A DNA stretch of 64,000 bases from Hydrogenophaga sp. IBVHS2 (GTDB taxonomy: Bacteria > Pseudomonadota > Gammaproteobacteria > Burkholderiales > Burkholderiaceae_C): NCBI RefSeq assembly GCF_002127215.1, contig NZ_NFUT01000002.1, positions 589,069-653,068 of the forward strand, given 5' to 3'. Below are positions 28,921 to 39,700 of the stretch, piece by piece (position 1 is the stretch's first letter; each line of letters starts with the position of its first letter). Under the pieces are notes generated by a model, which saw only the letters and a list, made by a program, of their open reading frames with translations, did not search any database and was not told where the DNA came from. Both the position numbers and the translations under genes were made by a program.

Positions 28921-31215
28921 ATGACTTCGACCCCATGGTCGCCCGGGCATCGGGGGCCCCTGACCGTCACCGACGACTTCCTGGTGCTCGACGATCCCGC
29001 CGAGCAGCAGGACTTCACCCGGCCCGCCGCGCCGGGCGAGACCAGCCGCGAATCGGTCCTGATGGTGCAGGGCATGTACTGCGCGGCCTGCGCCGATGCG
29101 GTGGAGTCGGCCCTGGCGCCGCTGCCCGGTGTGCAGGAGGCCCGGGTGCACGCGGCCACGCGCCGCCTCGTGCTGCGCTGGGACCCGCAGGCCACGCGCC
29201 TGTCCCGCCTGGCCCGCGCGGTGGGGGAGGCCGGCTACCGCCTGCTGCCCATGGCCCAGGCCCTGTCGGTCGATGCGCGTCTGAAGGAAACCCGTCAGGC
29301 CCTGTGGCGCCTGTTCGTGGCCGGCTTCTGCATGATGCAGGTCATGATGTACGCATGGCCGGCGTATGTCGCACAGCCGGGCGAAATCCCGGCCGACATC
29401 GAGCAGCTGCTGCGCTGGGCCAGCTGGGTGCTGAGCCTGCCGGTGGTGTTCTTCGCCAGCGGCCCGTTCTTCCGCAGCGCCTGGACCGATCTGAAGCGCG
29501 GCCGCGTGGGCATGGACACGCCGGTGTCCATCGGCATCCTCGTGACCTTCCTGGCCAGCAGTGCGGCCACCTTCGACCCGGCAGGCCCGTGGGGACACGA
29601 GGTGTGGTTCGACTCGCTCACCATGTTCGTGTTCTTCCTGCTGGGCGGGCGTTACCTGGAATTCAAGGCCCGCGACCGCACCGCCGGCGCGCTGGACGCG
29701 CTCATGAACCGCCTGCCCGAGACCTGCGAGCGCGAACGCGCCGACGGCACGCCGGAGCGGGTGTCGGTGCGCCGGCTGGCCGTGGGCGATGTGGTGCTGC
29801 TGCCGGCCGGACAGGCCTTTCCGGGCGACGGTGTGCTGCTGAGCGAGAGTGCCACGGTGGACGAGGCGCTGCTGACCGGCGAGTCACGCCCGGTGGAGCA
29901 CCGGGCCGGCGATGCGGTGGTGGCCGGCAGCTTCAACCTGGGAGGTCCGGTGCGGGTGCGCCTGACCGCGCTCGGGCAGGACACGCGCTTTGGCCAGATC
30001 GTGCGGCTGATGGAGCAGGCCTCCACCGACAAGCCCCGGCTGGCCTTGCTGGCCGATCGTATTGCGGCACCCTTCCTGGTGCTGGTGCTGCTGGCCGCCG
30101 CCACCGCCGGTGTGGCCTGGTGGCAGGTGGAGCCCTCGCGGGCGCTGTCGGTGGCGGTGGCGGTGCTCATCGTCACCTGCCCCTGCGCCCTGTCGCTGGC
30201 CACCCCGGCGGCCATGCTGGCCGCCGCAGGCCGGCTGGCCCGGGGCGGCGTGCTGGTGCGCCGGCTGCAGGCGTTCGAGGCCCTGGCCGGCATCGACACC
30301 ATGGTGTTCGACAAGACCGGCACCCTCACGCTCGACCGGCTGGGGCTGCAGGCCCTGGTGGTGCGGCCCGGTGCCGATCGGGCCGAGGTGCTGAACCTGG
30401 CGGCGGCGCTGGCGCAGGGCTCGCTGCACCCGTCCTCCCGCGCAGCGGTGGCCGCCCGCGAGGCCGATGCGTCGGCCATGGCGCTGCCGCTGCCGGGACT
30501 CATCGACCGCCGCGAAATCGCCGGGCAGGGCATGCAGGCTCGCCTGGAGGACGGCAGCACCGCACGGCTGGGCTCGGCCGCCTTTGTCCTGGCGGGCATC
30601 GGCGCGCCCGACGACGGCCAGCCGCCGCAGGCTCCGCGCGTCTGGCTGGCCGACGGGCATGGCTGGCTGGCCACGCTGGTCCTGTGCGAGGTGCTGCGCG
30701 ACGATGCCCAGGCCGCCGTGCAGGCGCTGCAGGCCCTGGGCGTGCGCTGCTGGCTGCTGTCGGGCGACCGCCACGCCGCCGCCCGCCAGGTGGCCGCCCA
30801 CCTGGGCATGGACCGGGTGGTGGCCCAGGCTTCGCCGGAGCGCAAGCTGGATGAAGTGCAGGGCTGGCAGCGCGCCGGCCACCGCATCGCCATGGTGGGG
30901 GACGGGCTGAACGACGGGCCGGTGCTGGCACGTGCCGACACCTCGTTTGCCCTCGGCCATGCGGCCCCCCTGGCCCAGGCGCAGTCCGATTACGTGATCC
31001 AGAGCGGCGCTCTGATGGACGTGGTGCACACCCTGGTGCTGGCCCGCGCCACACTGCGCACCGTGCGGCAGAACCTGCTGTGGGCCGCCCTCTACAACGC
31101 GGTGTGCGTGCCGCTGGCGCTGGTGGGCTGGATGCCGCCGTGGCTGGCCGGCGTGGGCATGGCGGCGAGTTCGCTGCTCGTCATCGGCAATGCGCTGCGG
31201 CTGTCACGGCCCTGA
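28921..31215 (+). CDS. ccoI: Copper-translocating P-type ATPase for cbb3 oxidase assembly
   Basis: A 764-residue P1B-type ATPase. It has an N-terminal HMA metal-binding domain with [10 protein letters not shown], membrane helices, the actuator motif [10 protein letters not shown], the ion channel CPC motif [12 protein letters not shown], the phosphorylation site [12 protein letters not shown], and the hinge [17 protein letters not shown]. Position directly ahead of ccoS and ccoNOQP identifies it as CcoI (FixI), which supplies copper for the CuB centre. ATG 28921 is preferred to ATG 28897 because the latter lies nearer the FNR box and adds a basic non-family octapeptide. Start uncertain by eight codons. 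Confidence 0.93.
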   Translation: MTSTPWSPGHRGPLTVTDDFLVLDDPAEQQDFTRPAAPGETSRESVLMVQGMYCAACADAVESALAPLPGVQEARVHAATRRLVLRWDPQATRLSRLARAVGEAGYRLLPMAQALSVDARLKETRQALWRLFVAGFCMMQVMMYAWPAYVAQPGEIPADIEQLLRWASWVLSLPVVFFASGPFFRSAWTDLKRGRVGMDTPVSIGILVTFLASSAATFDPAGPWGHEVWFDSLTMFVFFLLGGRYLEFKARDRTAGALDALMNRLPETCERERADGTPERVSVRRLAVGDVVLLPAGQAFPGDGVLLSESATVDEALLTGESRPVEHRAGDAVVAGSFNLGGPVRVRLTALGQDTRFGQIVRLMEQASTDKPRLALLADRIAAPFLVLVLLAAATAGVAWWQVEPSRALSVAVAVLIVTCPCALSLATPAAMLAAAGRLARGGVLVRRLQAFEALAGIDTMVFDKTGTLTLDRLGLQALVVRPGADRAEVLNLAAALAQGSLHPSSRAAVAAREADASAMALPLPGLIDRREIAGQGMQARLEDGSTARLGSAAFVLAGIGAPDDGQPPQAPRVWLADGHGWLATLVLCEVLRDDAQAAVQALQALGVRCWLLSGDRHAAARQVAAHLGMDRVVAQASPERKLDEVQGWQRAGHRIAMVGDGLNDGPVLARADTSFALGHAAPLAQAQSDYVIQSGALMDVVHTLVLARATLRTVRQNLLWAALYNAVCVPLALVGWMPPWLAGVGMAASSLLVIGNALRLSRP

Positions 31216-31232
31216 CCTTCAACGGAGTTCCC

Positions 31233-31370
31233 ATGGACGTCCTGTACCTGCTCATCCCGCTGTCCATCCTGGTGGTGTTCGGCGTCATTGCCTTGTTCTG
31301 GTGGGCGCTGCAGGGCGGCCAGTTCGACAACATCGAGCGCGAGGGCGAGCGCATCCTGCGCAACGACTGA
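31233..31370 (+). CDS. ccoS: cbb3-type oxidase assembly protein CcoS
   Basis: A 45-residue protein with one membrane helix ([23 protein letters not shown]) followed by [14 protein letters not shown], the family signature (Q-F-D-D/N-L/I-E-x-E-G-x-R-I-L). CcoS is needed for cofactor insertion into the oxidase. It lies 17 bp after ccoI and before the ccoN promoter region. Confidence 0.93.
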   Translation: MDVLYLLIPLSILVVFGVIALFWWALQGGQFDNIEREGERILRND

Positions 31371-31397
31371 ATCAGGGCGGGTCGATCCGTGCGGGGC

Positions 31398-31411
31398 TTG
31401 ACGTACGTCAA
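31398..31411. promoter_or_regulatory. FNR-type box upstream of ccoN
   Basis: TTGACGTACGTCAA is a fully symmetric FNR/ANR-type dyad in the ccoS-ccoN gap, centred about 67 bp before the ccoN ATG. A start site near 31446 would leave a short leader with the purine-rich ribosome site GAGAGAGAGGAG. Confidence 0.85.
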
Positions 31412-31471
31412 GCCCGCCCGACCCGGGTTTGCCGACACTACACACAACTACAGAGAGAGAGGAGTTTTCCC

Positions 31472-32914
31472 ATGTCCGTCAGCCCATCGGCCGCCAGCGC
31501 GGTCTACAACGACAAGGTGGTGAGGCAGTTCGCCCTCATGACCGTGGTCTGGGGTGTGGTCGGGATGCTGGTCGGCGTGATCATCGCCGCGCAGCTCACC
31601 TGGCCCGCCCTGAACTTCGGCATCGAGTGGCTCACCTATGGCCGCCTGCGCCCGCTGCACACCAATGCGGTCATCTTTGCCTTCGGCGGTTGCGGCCTGT
31701 TCGCGGCCAGCTACTACGTGGTGCAGCGCACCTGCCACACCCGGCTGTTTGCGGGGCCGCTGGCCGCCTTCACCTTCTGGGGCTGGCAGGCGGTCATCGT
31801 GCTGGCGGCCGTCACGCTGCCGCTGGGCCTGACCTCGGGCAAGGAGTACGCCGAGCTGGAGTGGCCCATCGACATCCTCATCACCCTGGTGTGGGTGTCG
31901 TATGCGGTGGTGTTCTTCGGCACCGTGGGCATGCGCAAGGTGCGCCACATCTATGTGGCCAACTGGTTCTTCGGCGCCTTCATCCTGGCCGTGGCGGTGC
32001 TGCACCTGGTCAACAGCGCGGCCGTGCCGGTGGACCTGTTCAAGAGCTATTCGGCCTACGCCGGCGTGCAGGACGCCATGGTGCAGTGGTGGTACGGCCA
32101 CAACGCGGTGGGCTTCTTCCTCACGGCGGGCTTCCTGGGAATGATGTATTACTTCATCCCCAAGCAGGCCGAGCGTCCGGTGTACTCGTATCGCCTGTCC
32201 ATCGTGCACTTCTGGGCGCTGATCTTCACCTACATGTGGGCCGGCCCGCACCACCTGCACTACACCGCACTGCCGGACTGGACCCAGTCGGTCGGCATGG
32301 TGTTCTCGCTCATCCTGCTGGCCCCGAGCTGGGGCGGCATGATCAACGGCATCATGACCTTGAGCGGTGCCTGGCACAAGCTGCGTGACGACCCCATCCT
32401 GCGCTTCCTGATCGTGTCGCTGTCGTTCTACGGCATGAGCACCTTCGAGGGCCCGATGATGTCGATCAAGACGGTCAACGCCCTGAGCCACTACACCGAC
32501 TGGACCATCGGCCACGTGCACAGCGGTGCCCTGGGCTGGGTCGGCCTGGTGACCATGGGCTCCATGTACTACCTGATCCCGCGCCTCTATGGCCGCAAGC
32601 AGATGTACTCGGTGCCGGCCATCGAGCTGCACTTCTGGACCGCCACCATCGGCATCGTGCTCTACATCGCCGCCATGTGGATCGCCGGTGTGATGCAGGG
32701 CCTGATGTGGCGCTCGGTCAACCCCGACGGCAGTCTCACCTACACCTTCGTCGAGTCGGTCAAGGCCAGCTTCCCCTTCTATGTGATCCGTCTGGTCGGT
32801 GGCCTGCTCTACCTGGGCGGCATGCTGGTGATGCTCTGGAACGTCGTCATGACCGCCCGCAGCGGCCAGGCCCAAGCGGTCCGGGTGCCCGCACCCCAGC
32901 CCGCCCACGCCTGA
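31472..32914 (+). CDS. ccoN: cbb3-type cytochrome c oxidase subunit I
   Basis: A 480-residue catalytic subunit with about 12 helices. Haem and copper ligands are visible: [14 protein letters not shown] (His63, low-spin haem b), [11 protein letters not shown] (CuB His with the cbb3-type tyrosine region), [14 protein letters not shown] (His-His pair of CuB) and [13 protein letters not shown] (haem ligands). This is the high-affinity proton-pumping oxidase used at low oxygen. ATG 31472 follows GAGAGGAG. First gene of ccoNOQP, behind the FNR box at 31398. Confidence 0.97.
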   Translation: MSVSPSAASAVYNDKVVRQFALMTVVWGVVGMLVGVIIAAQLTWPALNFGIEWLTYGRLRPLHTNAVIFAFGGCGLFAASYYVVQRTCHTRLFAGPLAAFTFWGWQAVIVLAAVTLPLGLTSGKEYAELEWPIDILITLVWVSYAVVFFGTVGMRKVRHIYVANWFFGAFILAVAVLHLVNSAAVPVDLFKSYSAYAGVQDAMVQWWYGHNAVGFFLTAGFLGMMYYFIPKQAERPVYSYRLSIVHFWALIFTYMWAGPHHLHYTALPDWTQSVGMVFSLILLAPSWGGMINGIMTLSGAWHKLRDDPILRFLIVSLSFYGMSTFEGPMMSIKTVNALSHYTDWTIGHVHSGALGWVGLVTMGSMYYLIPRLYGRKQMYSVPAIELHFWTATIGIVLYIAAMWIAGVMQGLMWRSVNPDGSLTYTFVESVKASFPFYVIRLVGGLLYLGGMLVMLWNVVMTARSGQAQAVRVPAPQPAHA

Positions 32915-32933
32915 ACACCGGAGGAAACATCCC

Positions 32934-33560
32934 ATGGCACAAGCTGACAAACCCACCGGTTTCACCCACGAGCGGATCGAGACCAACAACTTCCTGATGA
33001 TCGTGCTCATCGTGCTGGTGATCGCGGTCGGCGGACTGGTCGAGATCGTCCCGCTGTTCTTCCAGAAGTCCACCACCCAGCCGGTGGAGGGCCTCAAGCC
33101 CTACACCGCGCTGCAGGTGGCCGGCCGCGACATCTATGTGCGCGAGGGCTGCTACAACTGCCACTCGCAGATGATCCGGCCCTTCCAGGCCGAGACCCTG
33201 CGCTACGGCCACTACTCGGTGGCCGGCGAGTTCGTGTACGACCGCCCCTTCCAGTGGGGCAGCAAGCGCACCGGCCCGGACCTGGCCCGCGTGGGCGGCC
33301 GCTACAGCGACGAGTGGCACCGCGTGCACCTCAACAACCCGCGCGACCTGGTGCCCGAGTCCAACATGCCGGCCTACCCGTGGCTGGAGAAGCGCACCGT
33401 CAAGGCCGAGGGACTGCCCCGCCGCATGGAGGTGCTGCGCACCCTGGGCGCCCCTTACAGCGACGAAGAGGTCAAGGGCTCGGTCGACGCCGTCAAGGGT
33501 AAGACCGAGATGGAAGCCCTGATCGCCTACCTGCAGGTGCTGGGCACCGCCATCAAGTAA
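32934..33560 (+). CDS. ccoO: cbb3-type cytochrome c oxidase subunit II
   Basis: A 208-residue membrane-anchored monohaem cytochrome c. One N-terminal helix ([19 protein letters not shown]) is followed by the periplasmic haem site [14 protein letters not shown] (Cys73, Cys76, His77). [17 protein letters not shown] and the C-terminal region [15 protein letters not shown] are conserved in CcoO. It passes electrons from CcoP to CcoN. Confidence 0.97.
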   Translation: MAQADKPTGFTHERIETNNFLMIVLIVLVIAVGGLVEIVPLFFQKSTTQPVEGLKPYTALQVAGRDIYVREGCYNCHSQMIRPFQAETLRYGHYSVAGEFVYDRPFQWGSKRTGPDLARVGGRYSDEWHRVHLNNPRDLVPESNMPAYPWLEKRTVKAEGLPRRMEVLRTLGAPYSDEEVKGSVDAVKGKTEMEALIAYLQVLGTAIK

Positions 33561-33572
33561 AGGAGTGCCGCC

Positions 33573-33710
33573 ATGGACATCAACGACCTGCGCAGCATCG
33601 TCACCGTGGTGAGCCTGATCACCTTCCTGGGCATCGTGGTGTGGGCCTGGTCCCGCCGCAACCAGGCCGGCTTCGAGGAAGCCGCCCACCTGCCTTTCCA
33701 GGACGAGTGA
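33573..33710 (+). CDS. ccoQ: cbb3-type oxidase subunit CcoQ
   Basis: A 45-residue, single-helix small subunit (SIVTVVSLITFLGIVVWAWS, then RRNQAGFEEAAHLPFQDE). The helix plus the short FEEAA-x-LPF tail are the family marks. It stabilises CcoP in the complex. It lies between ccoO and ccoP and follows the ribosome site AAAGGAG. Confidence 0.93.
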   Translation: MDINDLRSIVTVVSLITFLGIVVWAWSRRNQAGFEEAAHLPFQDE

Positions 33711-33735
33711 CCCGACAACCGAACCGAGAACCATC

Positions 33736-34647
33736 ATGAGCGACTTCACCAACGACTTCTGGTCCTGGTACGTGGCCGGCCTGACCCTGGTCAGCATCAT
33801 CGCGTGCGCCGTGCTGCTGTGGATCAGCGGCACCACCAAGGTCAAGGCCCATGCCGACAACACCACCGGCCATGTGTGGGACGGCGACCTGCAGGAACTC
33901 AACAACCCGCTGCCCAAGTGGTGGGTCTACCTGTTCATCATCACCGTCATCTTTGCGCTGGCCTATGGCCTGCTGTACCCCATGTTCGGTCAGTACAAGG
34001 GCGCACTCGGCTGGTCCTCGCAGGGCCAGCACACGGCCGAGGTGAAGAAGATGCAGGAAGCCATCGCCCCGATCTACGCCGCCTTCCGCAGCCAGGCGCC
34101 TGACCAGCTGGCGGGTGACGCGCAGGCCATGGCCGTGGGCGAGCGACTGTTCCAGAACAACTGCGCCCAGTGCCACGGCTCGGATGCCCGCGGCGCCCGC
34201 AGCTTCCCCAACCTCACCGACGGCGACTGGCTCTACGGCGGCACCCCGGCCGACATCAAGACCACGCTCATGGAAGGGCGCAACGGCATGATGCCGCCCA
34301 TGGCCGCCGCCGTGGGTTCGGCCGAGGACGTGCGCAACCTGGCCCACTACGTGCTCAGCCTCTCGGGCAGCCCGCACGACTCGGTCAAGGCGGCGGTGGG
34401 CAAGGGCAAGTTCGGCGCCTGCGCCGCCTGCCACGGCATGGACGGCAAGGGCAACACCGCCATGGGCGCGCCCAACCTGACCGACAACACCTGGCTGCAT
34501 GGCTGGGGCGAGGAGGCGGTGGTCAAGGCCATCACCAACGGCTTCAGCAACCAGATGCCGTCGCAGGCGACCAAGCTCAATGCCGACCAGATCCATGTGC
34601 TGACCGCCTACGTCTGGGGTCTGTCGAACAAGCCTGCCGCCCGCTGA
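33736..34647 (+). CDS. ccoP: cbb3-type cytochrome c oxidase subunit III (dihaem)
   Basis: A 303-residue protein with two N-terminal helices (about residues 12-32 and 62-82, the second with the conserved NNPLPKWW entry) and two cytochrome c domains. Haem sites are NCAQCHGSDARG (Cys143) and ACAACHGMDGKG (Cys229). Met ligands are suggested by GMMPPMA and NQMPSQ. It receives electrons from soluble cytochrome c. Confidence 0.97.
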   Translation: MSDFTNDFWSWYVAGLTLVSIIACAVLLWISGTTKVKAHADNTTGHVWDGDLQELNNPLPKWWVYLFIITVIFALAYGLLYPMFGQYKGALGWSSQGQHTAEVKKMQEAIAPIYAAFRSQAPDQLAGDAQAMAVGERLFQNNCAQCHGSDARGARSFPNLTDGDWLYGGTPADIKTTLMEGRNGMMPPMAAAVGSAEDVRNLAHYVLSLSGSPHDSVKAAVGKGKFGACAACHGMDGKGNTAMGAPNLTDNTWLHGWGEEAVVKAITNGFSNQMPSQATKLNADQIHVLTAYVWGLSNKPAAR

Positions 34648-34659
34648 CCGAGCCCTCCC

Positions 34660-36108
<1,449 letters not shown>

Positions 36109-36128
36109 GCCGGCACCGGAGAACCGAC

Positions 36129-36428
36129 ATGAACCCGAACCCGACGACAGCGTCAACCCTGCAGTCCGCCCCCGAACCCTGGTGGCGCGTCAAGGCCATG
36201 TGGCTGGTGGTGGGTGGGCCGCTGGTGGTGGTGCTGGGCTGCATCGTCACCGTCACGCTGGCCATCCGGCACCCCGATCCGGTGCTGGACAAGGCCGCCT
36301 ACGAGCGCGATCTGGCCGACGCCCGTGCCCTGAGCGGCCCCGAGCGCGAGGCGGCCCTGATCAAGCTGCAGCCGGCCCACCAGGCCCGCAACCACGCGGC
36401 CTCGCCGGTGGTGCCGCAGGACCGCTGA
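36129..36428 (+). CDS. ccoH: Short CcoH/FixH-like protein
   Basis: A 99-residue protein with one membrane helix (MWLVVGGPLVVVLGCIVTVTLAI) preceded by WWRVKAMW and followed by RHPDPVLDKAAYERD. The W-x-K-x-x-W...G-P region is the FixH N-terminus. The full periplasmic FixH domain (about 150-170 residues) is reduced here, as is usual in this group. It probably assists cbb3 assembly. Located 20 bp after ccoG. Confidence 0.8.
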   Translation: MNPNPTTASTLQSAPEPWWRVKAMWLVVGGPLVVVLGCIVTVTLAIRHPDPVLDKAAYERDLADARALSGPEREAALIKLQPAHQARNHAASPVVPQDR

Positions 36429-36442
36429 GGCGGGGAGGGCAC

Positions 36443-36700
36443 ATGACCGCACGCCTGAACGCACGCACCTGGCTGATCGTGGGCTGGCCGGCCTTTCTGG
36501 TGGCCGGCGTCCTGGAGATGGTGGTGTTTGCGATGGTCGATCCGGCGGATCTGCACACCTTCGGCGGTGGCCGCATCGACCTGTCGCCGCAGGCGGTCTA
36601 CACGCTGGCGTTCTTCGTGTTCTGGGCCGCCACCGCGGTGGCCGGGGCGCTGACGCTGATGCTGGCCCGACCGGCCGAGGACATCAACCGGCCGGTCTGA
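36443..36700 (+). CDS. Small two-helix membrane protein of the cco operon
   Basis: An 85-residue protein with two hydrophobic segments (WLIVGWPAFLVAGVLEMVVFA and AVYTLAFFVFWAATAVAGAL) separated by a short polar loop rich in Asp. I do not know a named family. ATG 36443 follows GGGGAGGG, 14 bp after ccoH, so it is probably co-transcribed and acts at the membrane in oxidase biogenesis or stability (inference from position only). Convergent with the FNR gene. Confidence 0.75.
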   Translation: MTARLNARTWLIVGWPAFLVAGVLEMVVFAMVDPADLHTFGGGRIDLSPQAVYTLAFFVFWAATAVAGALTLMLARPAEDINRPV

Positions 36701-36712
36701 GCCCGCGCTGCC

Positions 36713-37432
36713 TCAGAGGCAGCTGCGCGAATTGACGATCTGCTTGAGCGCTTCGGTGTCCTTGATGTGCACATAGCGCTGCTTGACATCGATGATGCCG
36801 TCCTCGACGAACTTGGAGAAGGTGCGGCTGACCGTCTCCAGCTTCATGCCCAGGTAGCTGCCGATCTCCTCGCGCGTCATGCGCAGGATCACTTCGGACT
36901 GCGAGAAGCCCCGGGCGTGCAGCCGCTGCACCAGGTTGAGCAGGAAGGCCGCCAGACGCTCCTCGGCCCGCATGCTGCCCAGCAACAGCATCACGCTGTG
37001 ATCGCGCACGATCTCGCGGCTCATGATCTTGTGCACATGGTGCTGCAGCGTGGTGAACTCGCGCGAGAGCTGCTCCACCTGGTCGAACGGCATCACGCAG
37101 ACCTCGGCGTCTTCGAGCGCGATGGCGTCGCAGGAGTGCCGGTCATTGACGATGCCGTCCAGACCGATGATCTCGCCCGTCATCTGGAAGCCGGTGACCT
37201 GGTCACGGCCGTCCGGTGTGGTCACGCAGGTCTTGAAGAAACCCGATCGCACGGCATAGAGCGAGGTGAAGCGGTCGCCGGCGCTGAACAGCGCGGCGCC
37301 GCGCTTGATCCGGCGGCGGGTGGAGATGATGTGGTCGAGCTTGTCCATCTCTGCCTCGTTCAGCCCCATGGGCAGACAGAGTTCGCGCAGATTGCAGCTG
37401 GAGCAGGCGACCTTGATGGCTTGGGCGTCCAT
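36713..37432 (-). CDS. fnr: FNR-type oxygen-sensing regulator (Crp/Fnr family)
   Basis: A 239-residue regulator. Cysteines at 10, 13, 19 and 112 reproduce exactly the spacing of the four [4Fe-4S] ligands of E. coli FNR (20, 23, 29, 122), in VACSSCNLRELCLP and EDAEVCVMPF. The cyclic-nucleotide-type barrel follows. The C-terminal helix-turn-helix has EEIGSYLGMKLETVSRTFSKF, with Glu199, Ser202 and Arg203 in the E-x2-S-R arrangement that reads TTGAT half-sites. The ATG at 37432 leaves the correct N-terminal length. It should bind the boxes at 28872, 31398 and 37532. Located between the cco operon and hemN. Confidence 0.95.
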   Translation of the reverse strand: MDAQAIKVACSSCNLRELCLPMGLNEAEMDKLDHIISTRRRIKRGAALFSAGDRFTSLYAVRSGFFKTCVTTPDGRDQVTGFQMTGEIIGLDGIVNDRHSCDAIALEDAEVCVMPFDQVEQLSREFTTLQHHVHKIMSREIVRDHSVMLLLGSMRAEERLAAFLLNLVQRLHARGFSQSEVILRMTREEIGSYLGMKLETVSRTFSKFVEDGIIDVKQRYVHIKDTEALKQIVNSRSCL

Positions 37433-37531
37433 AAGCGGGTCGTGATTTTCATGCGAGGTTAACCCATGCACCGGGGGGTGTCGATGCATTCGCACCACGT
37501 CAGTGCGGATTCATGCCGTCGCGACCGACCC

Positions 37532-37545
37532 TTGATCCCTGTCAA
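37532..37545. promoter_or_regulatory. FNR-type box upstream of hemN
   Basis: TTGATCCCTGTCAA matches the FNR dyad, with one half-site at full consensus (TTGAT). It is centred about 70 bp before the GTG start of hemN, leaving room for a class II promoter with start near 37580. Confidence 0.85.
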
Positions 37546-37608
37546 TACCGCCCGGGGCGGGCGGCCTCACAGTGCGTCCATACGAGGAAAAACCCAGGAG
37601 CAACGCCC

Positions 37609-38988
37609 GTGAGCCATGCCATCCCCGACGACCTGCTGCAGCGCTTCGACGTGCCGGGTCCACGCTACACCAGCTACCCCACGGCCGACCGTTTCGTCGA
37701 GGCCTTCACCGAGGCCGACTACACCCAGGCGCTGGAGCAGCGCCGGGCCGGATCACTGGCGCTGCCGCTGTCGATCTATGTGCACATTCCGTTCTGCGAG
37801 TCGGTCTGCTACTACTGCGCCTGCAACAAGGTCATCACCAAGCACCACGGCAAGGCGGCCGAATACCTGCGCTACCTCTCCCGCGAGATGGAGCTGCAGG
37901 TCCAGCACCTGGGGGCCGGTCAGTCGGTGTCCCAGCTGCACCTGGGCGGCGGCACGCCCACCTTCCTGTCGGACGAGGAACTGTCCGACCTGATGCACAT
38001 GATCCGGCGGCACTTCACCCTGGTGCCGGGCGGCGAGTATTCGGTCGAGGTCGATCCCCGCACCGTCACCCGGGAGCGGCTGGAGGTGCTGCACCGCCTG
38101 GGCTTCAACCGCCTGAGCTTCGGCGTGCAGGACTTCGACCCGACGGTGCAGAAGGCGGTGCACCGGGTGCAGCCGGCCGAGCAGGTGTTCGCACTGGTCG
38201 AGGCTGCGCGCCAGATCGGTTTCGAGTCGGTCAACGTGGACCTGATCTATGGCCTGCCGCTGCAGACGCCGGAGTCGTTCGCCCACACCCTGACCCAGGT
38301 GTCGCTGCTGCGGCCGGACCGCATCGCGCTGTACGCCTATGCCCACCTGCCCAGCCGGTTCAAGCCGCAGCGCCGCATCCTGAGTGCCGAGCTGCCCAGC
38401 CCGGGCGACAAGCTGGCCATGCTGTCGGCTTCGCTCGACGCACTGGGCGATGCCGGCTACGTGTACGTGGGCATGGACCACTTCGCGCTGCCCGGCGATG
38501 CCCTGGCCGTGGCCAAGCGCCAGGGCCGGCTGCACCGCAATTTCCAGGGCTACAGCACCCGGCCCGACTGCGATCTGATCGCCCTCGGTGTGTCGGCCAT
38601 CGGCCGCATCGGGGCCACCTACAGCCAGAACGCCAAGACGCTGGAGGAGTACTACGACCTGCTCGACCAGGGGCGCCTGCCCATCGTGCGCGGTCTGGCC
38701 CTCAACCGCGACGACCTGCTGCGCCGTGCGGTCATCATGTCCATCATGTGCCAGGGCGAACTCTCGTTCGAGTCCATCGACCTGGGCCACCTGATCGACA
38801 GCCGCACCTACTTTGCGCGGGAGTTCGTCGCCCTGCAGCCCCTGGTCGATGCGGGTCTGGTGCAGGTCAACGACAACGGCCTGCAGGTCACGGCGCGCGG
38901 CTGGTACCTGGTGCGGGCGATCGCGATGGTGTTCGACCGCTACCTGCAGACCGACCAGGACCGCGCCCGCTTCTCGAAGATCATCTGA
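37609..38988 (+). CDS. hemN: Oxygen-independent coproporphyrinogen III oxidase
   Basis: A 459-residue radical-SAM enzyme that makes protoporphyrinogen IX without oxygen, supplying haem in micro-oxic conditions. It begins MSHAIPDDLLQRFDVPGPRYTSYPTADRF. The cluster motif HIPFCESVCYYCACNKV has Cys63, Cys67 and Cys70, and the glycine-rich SAM site is HLGGGTPTFLS. The C-terminal HemN domain has SRTYFAREF. Start is GTG 37609 with the ribosome site AGGAG at 37596-37600. The FNR box at 37532 explains induction at low oxygen. Confidence 0.96.
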   Translation: MSHAIPDDLLQRFDVPGPRYTSYPTADRFVEAFTEADYTQALEQRRAGSLALPLSIYVHIPFCESVCYYCACNKVITKHHGKAAEYLRYLSREMELQVQHLGAGQSVSQLHLGGGTPTFLSDEELSDLMHMIRRHFTLVPGGEYSVEVDPRTVTRERLEVLHRLGFNRLSFGVQDFDPTVQKAVHRVQPAEQVFALVEAARQIGFESVNVDLIYGLPLQTPESFAHTLTQVSLLRPDRIALYAYAHLPSRFKPQRRILSAELPSPGDKLAMLSASLDALGDAGYVYVGMDHFALPGDALAVAKRQGRLHRNFQGYSTRPDCDLIALGVSAIGRIGATYSQNAKTLEEYYDLLDQGRLPIVRGLALNRDDLLRRAVIMSIMCQGELSFESIDLGHLIDSRTYFAREFVALQPLVDAGLVQVNDNGLQVTARGWYLVRAIAMVFDRYLQTDQDRARFSKII

Positions 38989-39013
38989 CCCAGCGCAAGG
39001 CTACAGTCGCTCC

Positions 39014-39685
39014 ATGCAGACATCGATGGCCGTGACGGCCCTGTTCATGGGCCTGGTGGGCGGGCCGCACTGTGTGGCCATGTGCGGGGCGGCCTGCACC
39101 GGCATCGCGCGCGCCGCCGGCCGCTCCGGCACCCGTGCGCTGCTCACCTTCCAGGTCAGCCGCATGCTGGGCTATGCACTGTTCGGGGCGCTGGCCGCGG
39201 GGTCGGTGCAGGGCCTGGCCTGGCTGGGCACCCACACCGCGGTGCTGCGCCCGCTGTGGACCAGTTTCCATGTGGCGGCCCTGTTGCTGGGCCTGGTGCT
39301 GCTGGTGCGGGCCCGGCAGCCGGCCTGGATCGATGGCCTGGGACAAGGCATCTGGCGCCGCGCCCGACCCGTCATGGGCCGCCTCGGACCGCGTGCCCCG
39401 GTGGTGCTGGGCGTGGGCTGGGCCCTCATGCCCTGCGGCCTGCTGTATTCGGCGCTGCTGGTGGCCTCGCTCACGGCCAACGCCATCGAGGGCGCGGCCG
39501 TCATGGCGCTGTTCTGCCTGGGCACGTCGGTGTCGCTGGTGGCCGGTCCGTGGTTGATGCTCCGCCTGAAGGACGCGCGCTCCGGCGCCTGGGGCATCCG
39601 CCTGGCCGGCCTGGCCCTGCTGGTCACGTCCGGCTGGGCCTTGTGGATGGGCATCACCCGGCCCACCGGGCTGTGGTGCCTCTGA
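39014..39685 (+). CDS. TauE/SafE-like membrane protein (cbb3-associated)
   Basis: A 223-residue membrane protein with about six helices. The first helix carries GGPHCVAMCGAACTG, the Cys/His signature of the DsbD_2/'sulfite exporter TauE/SafE' proteins found beside cbb3 clusters, and a repeat-like GWALMPCGLLYSALL with a second Pro-Cys. Family members near ccoN are thought to help copper or redox handling in oxidase maturation. This role is inferred from context. It lies 25 bp after hemN. Confidence 0.82.
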   Translation: MQTSMAVTALFMGLVGGPHCVAMCGAACTGIARAAGRSGTRALLTFQVSRMLGYALFGALAAGSVQGLAWLGTHTAVLRPLWTSFHVAALLLGLVLLVRARQPAWIDGLGQGIWRRARPVMGRLGPRAPVVLGVGWALMPCGLLYSALLVASLTANAIEGAAVMALFCLGTSVSLVAGPWLMLRLKDARSGAWGIRLAGLALLVTSGWALWMGITRPTGLWCL

Positions 39686-39700
39686 CCACCGGGCCTGCTT

